Assembly (NCBI GenBank): GCA_027025615.1
Contig: JALVQM010000234.1
Coordinates: forward strand, 1-5,253
Direction: 5' to 3'
Source: Desulfobacteraceae bacterium
GTDB taxonomy: Bacteria; Desulfobacterota; Desulfobacteria; Desulfobacterales; Desulfosarcinaceae
DNA length: 5,253 nt
How positions within the stretch are numbered: the stretch's first letter is position 1; the number at the start of each line of letters is the position of its first letter. Position numbers and translations under genes: made by a program. The notes beneath the pieces were generated by a model. It made no database searches. It worked only from the letters and a program-made list of their open reading frames with translations, and was not told where the DNA came from. Below are positions 1 to 5,253 of this stretch, one piece after another.

Positions 1-80
1 TGCTGGACCAGCACCGCAAGGGGATCAGGGACAGAAGTTTGCAATTATGGGCTATTTGGAGCTTTGTGAATTGGCGATAG
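1..80 (+). CDS. C-terminal fragment of an asparagine synthase-like amidotransferase (5' end outside window)
   Basis: Reading from base 3, an open frame gives 25 residues ending at TAG 78-80. The tail contains LDQH, then G, then RDRS, then LW and a final NWR. This matches the C-terminal pattern of glutamine-hydrolysing asparagine synthases (AsnB family: LDEH..G.RDH...LW.L...E.W.R), which transfer glutamine-derived ammonia to an aspartyl-AMP intermediate in the cytoplasm. Only the last few percent of the protein is present, so neither the glutaminase nor the synthetase active site can be seen. The exosortase-associated amidotransferase subfamily has a similar tail and cannot be excluded. The reading frame overlaps the stop end of the convergent LysM lipoprotein gene by 29 bp. 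The family call rests on a short motif match and is moderate. Confidence 0.55.
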   Translation, partial: LDQHRKGIRDRSLQLWAIWSFVNWR

Positions 81-1245
81 GTGGCCCCAGTTTCCAGCGA
101 GCGTGTTTCAGATTATATTCAACCGCTTTGTAGTCCGGGTCCATGGTATAGACTTTTTCCCATTCATCAATCGCTTTTTTGTATTGCTCTTCTTGGAAAA
201 ATTTGATTCCGCGTTGATAATGGTAATTCTTATATGCTTCGATACTTGCTTCCAGGTAATGTTCACACTCATTGCAATTAATGTCGTAAGCAAGAGCCTT
301 TTCGAAACCCTGGCCGGCCTTTAGATAACGTCCCTGGTCGTAATCGATTCTGGCTTGCTGGAAAAGCGCTTTTGGCAGGTAGTCGAGACTGGTTTCATCG
401 CGGGGATAGCGAGCCAGGATATTCTTGAATTCAACAATGGCAGCTTTCCAGCGCTTGTGCTTGTAATGATTTAATGCCAGACGCAGCTTTTTGTTCCGTG
501 ACGAGATGGCCTCATGACTCTTTTTATGGCCGTGTTTTGGGCTGTATCTTGACTTTTTGAAATGAATTTCTTTGAATTGCGGTATTACAATGCTCCTTCC
601 GTCTGCCACCCTGGTGGCATCGACCAGTCCGTTGTAGCTGGCAATCACGTGAAACAGGGTGTAGTTTCCGTAGTAAATCTGGGCAATTTTTGAAAGTGAC
701 TGCCCGTTTTTGATCTTATGTTCTATTTTCCCTTTTATTTCAGGAAGGGACCGGCGATAGTTTTGAGGCCAGCGTGAATTGGTTTGCGGAGGCAGGACCA
801 AAACCTGCCCTGGTTTAAGCTTGTCCGACTGGTCCAGTTTATTGAAATTGGTCAACAGTTCGCAGTTTACAACAGTTCCGTAATATTTCTGGCAAAGGCC
901 TGAAAGTGTGTCTCCGCTGTGGATTACATGCAGGGCAAATGGCAATGGCTCGCGACCCAGCTGTGAGACAAGCATGCGGGATGCCATGGGGTGATTTGGA
1001 TAAATTTTAAGAGTTTTTTCAAGTAATTTGCGGGCTACCGGGTAACGACCCCGTTTATAATAAGCCATGGCCTTTCTGAAAAGTGAATCAGCCTTGCCAA
1101 TTGAGCTTTTCCCTGGCTGTTGCTTTGAATTATATGCAGGTTTAGAAATAGTTGCCTTGTCGGGCCCAGGAAATGAGGAGGGATGGCAACCCGGGAAACC
1201 GGCAATCGCCACTAGAAGAATGAAAGCAAGTAGACTGCGTTTCAT
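52..1245 (-). CDS. LysM/TPR lipoprotein, peptidoglycan-binding
   Basis: Predicted envelope lipoprotein of 397 residues. I chose the ATG at 1245 because it gives a compact lipoprotein signal: MKRS, a hydrophobic run, then GFPGC with Cys20 as the lipidated residue. The lipobox is imperfect, with Phe and Pro at -3 and -2. In-frame ATGs at 1308 and 1452 only add sequence with no protein-like character. No strong ribosome binding site precedes any of the starts. Domains: one TPR at about residues 52-85; LysM 1 at about 103-152 (HVIHSGDTLSGL, ending LKPGQVLVLP); LysM 2 at about 174-222 (HKIKNGQSLSKIAQIYYG, ending IVIP); a basic linker rich in Lys and His; then about three TPRs at 254-375. LysM domains bind glycan chains of peptidoglycan, and TPRs bind proteins, so a scaffold between wall and envelope proteins is inferred. 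The specific function is unknown. Cysteines lie in LysM 1 (118, 128) and in a CNEC motif (324, 327). Confidence 0.85.
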   Translation of the reverse strand: MKRSLLAFILLVAIAGFPGCHPSSFPGPDKATISKPAYNSKQQPGKSSIGKADSLFRKAMAYYKRGRYPVARKLLEKTLKIYPNHPMASRMLVSQLGREPLPFALHVIHSGDTLSGLCQKYYGTVVNCELLTNFNKLDQSDKLKPGQVLVLPPQTNSRWPQNYRRSLPEIKGKIEHKIKNGQSLSKIAQIYYGNYTLFHVIASYNGLVDATRVADGRSIVIPQFKEIHFKKSRYSPKHGHKKSHEAISSRNKKLRLALNHYKHKRWKAAIVEFKNILARYPRDETSLDYLPKALFQQARIDYDQGRYLKAGQGFEKALAYDINCNECEHYLEASIEAYKNYHYQRGIKFFQEEQYKKAIDEWEKVYTMDPDYKAVEYNLKHARWKLGPPIANSQSSK

Positions 1246-1495
1246 CAGTAAATTCGCTATCGATAAAATTCTGTTTGAATTCACATTATTGTAGAAGGTT
1301 CTTATCATGGATAGGATCAACTTGCAACCATGTCGACAGTCTTGACTAAAATTCTGACCAAAGTTACCTGCCTGGATTGGTAATCTGTTTTGAAAAAAAG
1401 GCCCTGGTATGTTAATTAAAACTTTCAGTCTAATGCAAGCTGAAGCTGGCATCGGCAGGTCGACAGGTTTAAAAAGACTGAGGGGGATTTTTTGA

Positions 1496-1572
<77 letters not shown>

Positions 1573-1682
1573 ACATGTTGCCGGGCACGGTCACTAACAC
1601 AGGTTTAAAATAATGTCCATAAAAAATAGCCGGATATGGTTCCAGGTAGTTGCTTGGCCGCCGGTATAGAGATACAATAACA
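1573..1682. promoter_or_regulatory. Divergent intergenic region between tRNA-Arg and rpoH
   Basis: This 110-bp AT-rich spacer is the only non-coding sequence upstream of both the tRNA (minus) and the sigma-factor operon (plus), so promoters for both are expected here. I cannot identify either with confidence. For the tRNA, TGGACA (minus strand, 1619-1614) is a good -35 match but lacks a good -10 at 16-18 bp. For the plus strand, TAAAAT at 1606-1611 is a 5-of-6 match to a -10 element but has no -35 partner. No sigma-54 (GG-N10-GC) element was found. Confidence 0.35.
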
Positions 1683-2630
1683 ATGAAAAAACAAAAGAAC
1701 AAGAAACTCGAACCCAAAACCGTTATAGAAACTTTCAATCCTCCTGATAAGGCAAGCGAAGCAAGCAAGTCCCTTGTCAAGTATGACCCCCTGCAGAGAT
1801 ACCTGGCTGAGATAAGCAGGTACAGACTCCTGACCAGGGAAGAGGAGATCGAACTAGGCCGAAGGGTTCAGGAAGAAGGAGATATGGAAGCCGCTTACCA
1901 GCTTGTGACTTCCAATCTGCGACTAGTAGTGAAAATCGCCCTTGAATTTCAGCGGTTATGGATGCAGAACCTGTTAGACCTGATTCAGGAAGGCAACATA
2001 GGCCTGATGCAGGCTGTAAAAAAGTTTGACCCATATAAAAATGTCAAGTTTTCTTACTATGCTTCTTTCTGGATCAAGGCTTACATCCTGAAATTTATAA
2101 TGGATAACTGGCGGCTTGTAAAAATAGGGACCACCCAGGGACAACGTAAGCTTTTCTTTAAACTTAAGAAAGAAAAACAGAAGCTTATCGAAGAAGGGTT
2201 TGACCCTAAACCAAAATTGTTGTCTCAGCGCCTGGGGGTTTCCGAACGCGAAATAATTGATATGGACCAGCGGTTGGATGGATGGGATGTGTCCCTGGAT
2301 GCGCCCGTAAAAGACGATTCTGATACCGGACGGATCGATTTTCTGAAAGAAGATACAGATTCTGCAGAAGACAAGGTGGCTCGCAAGGAAATGGAAGTAC
2401 TGGTCCATAATAAAGTGGCTGAATTCAGAAAACAGCTTAGTGAACGTGAATTGGTGATCTTCGATCAGCGGATTTTTTCCGATACTCCGGTAACCCTTCA
2501 ACAAATAGGTGATCAATACGGCATTTCAAGAGAACGCGTCCGCCAGATTGAAAAAAATGTTGTCAAGAAGATGAGAGAGTTTTTCAAAAACCAGATTCCC
2601 GATTTCGAAACCTACAATCAACGGCGGTAG
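1683..2630 (+). CDS. rpoH: RNA polymerase heat-shock sigma factor RpoH (sigma-32 type)
   Basis: A 315-residue sigma-70 family protein; E. coli RpoH is 284 residues. Region 1.2 is at about residues 35-67 (DPLQRYLAEIS, LLTREEEIELGRRV). The region 2.2 core is at about 99-117 (DLIQEGNIGLMQAVKKFDP). Regions 2.3-2.4 lie at about 123-151 (FSYYASFWIKAYI, NWRLVKIGTT). They are followed at 154-163 by QRKLFFKLKK, which corresponds to the RpoH box (QRKLFFNLRK in E. coli) and separates RpoH from other group 2/3 sigma factors. Region 4.2 is at about 270-301 (TLQQIGDQYGISRERVRQIE), the helix-turn-helix for the -35 element. It is expected to direct transcription of chaperone and protease genes. The ATG at 1683 was chosen. 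A TTG at 1650 adds 11 residues and has AGG upstream, so it remains possible. The two downstream lipoprotein genes are probably cotranscribed. Confidence 0.92.
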   Translation: MKKQKNKKLEPKTVIETFNPPDKASEASKSLVKYDPLQRYLAEISRYRLLTREEEIELGRRVQEEGDMEAAYQLVTSNLRLVVKIALEFQRLWMQNLLDLIQEGNIGLMQAVKKFDPYKNVKFSYYASFWIKAYILKFIMDNWRLVKIGTTQGQRKLFFKLKKEKQKLIEEGFDPKPKLLSQRLGVSEREIIDMDQRLDGWDVSLDAPVKDDSDTGRIDFLKEDTDSAEDKVARKEMEVLVHNKVAEFRKQLSERELVIFDQRIFSDTPVTLQQIGDQYGISRERVRQIEKNVVKKMREFFKNQIPDFETYNQRR

Positions 2631-2681
2631 ACGCTTGTTCGTAATGCGGACGTGCGCCTTGCCCTGGATATTTATTTTACT

Positions 2682-4451
2682 ATGCGAACCAGAATGTACT
2701 TGCTTATGGCAACAGCCTGGGTGGTGCTGTTGACGTTTGGTACAGGTTGTTCCCCAACCGGGGGGGCAAAAGCGGTCCGAAATATCCCAGTGACTTCCCT
2801 TCCCCTGGATAACAGGGATGAACCTGCCGATAAACATGCTCCAACCAAAGACGCTTATTACTACTATCTGGCAGCACAGGAAGCAATGAATTCCGGCCAG
2901 GTTGGCCAGGCAGAGGAATTTTTAAAGAAAGCCATAGCCGCCGATCCCTATTCAGCCGAGCTAAAGGTAGAGCTGGCGGCCATTTATTTGCGCAAGCAAA
3001 AAATTGACAATGCTTTGAGCCTGGTGGAAAAGGCTCTGGTCGTTGCTCCTGACAATCTGCCGGCCCTGAGACTCAAGGGCGGTTTACTTTATCGCCAAGG
3101 AGATTTTACAAAGGCGGCTGCCGCATACGAGAAGGCTTTGGCCCTGGAACCACGCCAGCAGGGTGTTTACATAGTTTTGGGGCGGCTTTACCTGGATCGC
3201 CAACGCTGGTCGGATGCTTCCAGGGTTTTTTCAAAAATGGTTAAGGTATTTCCCCAAGATTACACCGGCCATTATTATCTGGCGCGAGCTCTGGAGGGGG
3301 CCGGTGATCTGGAAGGGGCAAAAAACAGCTATCTGAATACCCTGGACTTGTCACCGGCTCTTGAAGAACCGCGCTGGCATTTGATCGAAATTTTCGAAAA
3401 ACAGCAGCAATTGACGCTGGCAATTGAACAGTGTCGCCGGCTATTGAGCTATAATCCGGCCAATTACAGGGCCGCAATGGCCTTGTCTCTTTTACAGCGC
3501 CGTTTGGGCAGAGAGGCTGAAGCTGTCCACAGCCTTGAAGAGCTGGGCAGGTTGGCAGAGCATAACCCGGAAATACTGCAACCTCTTGTGAGATATTACC
3601 TTGACAAACGCAAATACGATCAGTCCATTTGGCTTTTAAAGGCCATGTTGCGAGGTGATCCGGCAAGTTCTGCGCTGCACTATGTATTGGGCGTAACTTA
3701 TGATGCAATCGATAAACCTCTGTCAGCTCTGGAACATTTCAAAAAAGTTCGCAGCAGCAGCGAGTTTTATGAAAATGCAACAATTCAGATAGCATCCCTT
3801 TTCCAGCAGTTGAAACGCCTGGACGAGGGTATTGCATACCTGGAATCAGTGATCAGCAACAACAAAGCAAAGGCGGATTATTATCTATACTTGGCTGGTT
3901 TTTACGAGCAAAAAAAGCAATACCGAAAAGCCATTGAAAAGCTTGAGAGCGGGCTGTCCCTTGATAAAGATAATTACCGGCTGTATTTCAGGCTGGGTGT
4001 TGTCTATGACAAGCTGGGGCGCAAAAAGGATTCGATTGCCGCCATGCGCAGGGTTTTGGAATTGCAACCGGAAGATCCCAGCGCCTTGAATTATCTTGGG
4101 TATACTTTTGCCGATCTGGGAATAAACCTTGAGGAAGCTGAAAAACTTATCCGTAAGGCCCTTAAACTCAAACCAAATGATGGCTATATAACTGACAGCC
4201 TGGCATGGGTTTTTTACAAGCAGGGCAGATACGGTGATGCTCTTGCCTGGATGCGCAAAGCGGTGGAGTTGGTCCCCGATGACCCTGTGATAATGGAGCA
4301 TCTTGGAGATGTCTTCCTGAAGCTGGACAAGAGGCAGAAAGCACTGGACGCATTTTTGCGCTCACGCCGGTTGCGTAAGGATAAGAAATCAAAATCACTT
4401 GATAAAAAGATTGAAAAACTTCAAAAAGGTCGGGGCAAAGCGATTGATTGA
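2682..4451 (+). CDS. TPR-repeat lipoprotein adjacent to LolB (PA4667-like)
   Basis: A 589-residue predicted lipoprotein. From the ATG at 2682 the N-terminus is MRTRMYLLM followed by a hydrophobic run and FGTGC, with Cys23 as the lipid site. A GTG at 2652 would add ten residues and weaken the signal; neither start has a strong ribosome binding site. After a short Pro-rich linker, residues 58-567 form about 15 TPR units in a nearly unbroken 34-residue register, which should fold as a long superhelix for protein binding. The last repeats carry LNYLGYTFADLG (470-480), DSLAWVFYKQGR (505-516) and EHLGDVF (539-545). These resemble the conserved C-terminus of the proteobacterial TPR proteins encoded beside lolB (Pseudomonas PA4667 type). 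A Lys/Arg-rich tail (562-589) ends the protein. It starts 51 bp after rpoH and is followed by a LolB-like gene. A role in outer-membrane lipoprotein or envelope assembly is inferred from context only. Confidence 0.88.
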   Translation: MRTRMYLLMATAWVVLLTFGTGCSPTGGAKAVRNIPVTSLPLDNRDEPADKHAPTKDAYYYYLAAQEAMNSGQVGQAEEFLKKAIAADPYSAELKVELAAIYLRKQKIDNALSLVEKALVVAPDNLPALRLKGGLLYRQGDFTKAAAAYEKALALEPRQQGVYIVLGRLYLDRQRWSDASRVFSKMVKVFPQDYTGHYYLARALEGAGDLEGAKNSYLNTLDLSPALEEPRWHLIEIFEKQQQLTLAIEQCRRLLSYNPANYRAAMALSLLQRRLGREAEAVHSLEELGRLAEHNPEILQPLVRYYLDKRKYDQSIWLLKAMLRGDPASSALHYVLGVTYDAIDKPLSALEHFKKVRSSSEFYENATIQIASLFQQLKRLDEGIAYLESVISNNKAKADYYLYLAGFYEQKKQYRKAIEKLESGLSLDKDNYRLYFRLGVVYDKLGRKKDSIAAMRRVLELQPEDPSALNYLGYTFADLGINLEEAEKLIRKALKLKPNDGYITDSLAWVFYKQGRYGDALAWMRKAVELVPDDPVIMEHLGDVFLKLDKRQKALDAFLRSRRLRKDKKSKSLDKKIEKLQKGRGKAID

Positions 4452-4506
4452 AAAATCGTTAACTTGTATTTTTGTGGCCAAATCATATCAAAACTTTTAT
4501 CGATCC

Positions 4507-5253
4507 GTGCAGAAAATTTGTATAAGTCTGGCTTTTGGGTCAGTCGTATTGCTGGTTTTAAACGGTTGTGCTGGCTGGTTTCAGCCTCCTGCCGCCGATC
4601 CGGTGGCCACATCCATAGTTGAAAACTTTATAGACACTAATAGCGGACCTGAGCGGATGAAAGCCATTGGCCGCCTGGATATTAAAAAAGGGGGGCGGAA
4701 TCGCAGGGCGAGGATTGCATTGGCCCTGGAGATGAGCGATAAATTAAGGGTTGAGCTGCTTTCTTTTATAGGTCAACCTCTGGCGCGAATTGCTGCTGTA
4801 AATGGACAGTTACAATACCAGGAACCCGGTTCTTCAGGCGGCAGGATCAAAACTGTTTCCAGCACGGAACTAAAACGTTTTCTAGGTGTTGAACTTACAG
4901 TCCGCGATCTGGTGGCGGTTCTCACCGGACATTTGCCGGAAATGGGACTTGCCAGGGATTCGATTGCCGTTATGAATTCCGAAGCAGATATGGTTTTGCT
5001 TAAAAACAGGTGGCATCAGGTTATGGCCAAGGTAGGTTGGGATCGTGATTTTCAACGGCCGGCTGTTTATGAGCGTTATGACGCCGAAGGACATATTCGC
5101 TATAAGGTATCATGGATGAAATGGGAAACAATTGAAGGTCTGGAAATTCCTTCTGCCTGGAAATTTGAAAATGGACAAGGTGACTGGGTGGATTTGAGAT
5201 TGTCCAGGATTTATCTGTCTGAAATGCTTCCCGATAAATTGTTCAGACTGGAA
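4507..5253 (+). CDS. LolB-like outer-membrane lipoprotein (DUF4292-type), 3' end outside window
   Basis: An open frame runs without a stop to the window edge (249 codons visible). No ATG fits the N-terminus. GTG at 4507 gives MQKICISLAFGSVV, then LLVLNGC with Cys21, an ideal lipoprotein signal length. Alternatives are GTG 4474 and TTG 4444; the latter overlaps the upstream stop codon. The mature part has the hallmarks of the LolA/LolB-type beta-sheet fold seen in LolB and DUF4292 proteins: a conserved KLRVELLSFIGQPLARIAA stretch (79-97), GVELTVRDLVAVLTGHLP (127-144), and late strands with regularly spaced Trp and Tyr (YKVSWMKWETIEGLEIP). LolB receives lipoproteins from LolA and inserts them into the outer membrane. 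Sequence similarity to true LolB is weak by eye, so LolB-like is safer than lolB. The pairing with the TPR gene supports the call. Confidence 0.75.
   Translation, partial: MQKICISLAFGSVVLLVLNGCAGWFQPPAADPVATSIVENFIDTNSGPERMKAIGRLDIKKGGRNRRARIALALEMSDKLRVELLSFIGQPLARIAAVNGQLQYQEPGSSGGRIKTVSSTELKRFLGVELTVRDLVAVLTGHLPEMGLARDSIAVMNSEADMVLLKNRWHQVMAKVGWDRDFQRPAVYERYDAEGHIRYKVSWMKWETIEGLEIPSAWKFENGQGDWVDLRLSRIYLSEMLPDKLFRLE

Noticed and set aside
1..13. Perfect inverted repeat TGCTGG-A-CCAGCA at the window edge.
   Set aside because: It has a one-base centre and no T-run, and it falls inside the asparagine synthase-like coding tail, so it is likely fortuitous.
1288..1293. Minus-strand TACAAT, a possible -10 box for the LysM lipoprotein gene, about 43 bp upstream of its start.
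   Set aside because: No acceptable -35 lies 16-18 bp upstream (TTGATC is 21 bp away), so the match may be chance in AT-rich DNA.
1342..1363. Plus-strand TTGACT followed after 16 bp by TTACCT as a promoter.
   Set aside because: The -10 match is poor and no plus-strand gene starts downstream before the tRNA.
1246..1452. In-frame N-terminal extension of the LysM gene to ATG 1452 (69 extra residues).
   Set aside because: The extension lacks protein-like composition and would bury a good lipoprotein signal peptide that begins at 1245.
1471..1495. Possible terminator after tRNA-Arg: a minus-strand T-run with an A-run opposite.
   Set aside because: The stem is only five A-T pairs with a mismatch above it; no GC-rich hairpin precedes the T-run.
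1650..1678. Promoter-like pair TTGCTT (1650-1655), 17 bp, TACAAT (1673-1678) just before the rpoH ATG.
   Set aside because: Transcription would begin at or after the ATG at 1683, so it cannot drive translation from that start; the -35 matches only 3 of 6 bases.
1974..2516. Minus-strand open frame of 180 codons opposite rpoH.
   Set aside because: It lies wholly within the well-supported RpoH coding sequence and shows no domain pattern of its own.
3241..3708. Long minus-strand open frame opposite the TPR gene (155 codons).
   Set aside because: It is a shadow of the strongly supported TPR coding frame, with no recognisable motif.

Overview
The window looks like ordinary chromosome from a sulfate-reducer-type deltaproteobacterium (Desulfobacterota). 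This is an inference from three things: moderate GC, the sequence of the sigma factor, and the abundance of TPR and LysM lipoproteins. No mobile element, CRISPR array or integrase is visible.

Layout from left to right. Positions 1-80 (+) hold the last 25 codons of a gene whose tail resembles the C-terminus of glutamine-hydrolysing asparagine synthases. It runs tail-to-tail into, and overlaps by 29 bp, a minus-strand gene (52-1245) for a predicted lipoprotein with the order TPR, LysM, LysM, TPR. A 250-bp spacer with no convincing gene follows. Next is a complete minus-strand tRNA-Arg(UCU) with an encoded CCA end (1496-1572). A 110-bp divergent spacer (1573-1682) separates it from a plus-strand gene group. 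That group is a heat-shock-type sigma factor, RpoH (1683-2630), a lipoprotein made almost wholly of about 15 TPR repeats (2682-4451), and a LolB-like lipoprotein (from about 4507) cut off by the window end.

The three plus-strand genes have short gaps and no terminator between them, so they are probably one operon. RpoH would direct RNA polymerase to heat-shock promoters. The TPR protein and the LolB-like protein form a pair also found in gammaproteobacteria (in Pseudomonas a TPR gene sits next to lolB, followed by ispE and prs), which points to outer-membrane lipoprotein handling. The placement of rpoH directly upstream is the most interesting contextual feature. Together with the LysM protein, three of the five protein genes here encode predicted lipoproteins. 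I see no clearly new system. The notable points are the RpoH and envelope gene linkage, the TPR-LysM-LysM-TPR architecture, and the convergent overlap at the left edge.
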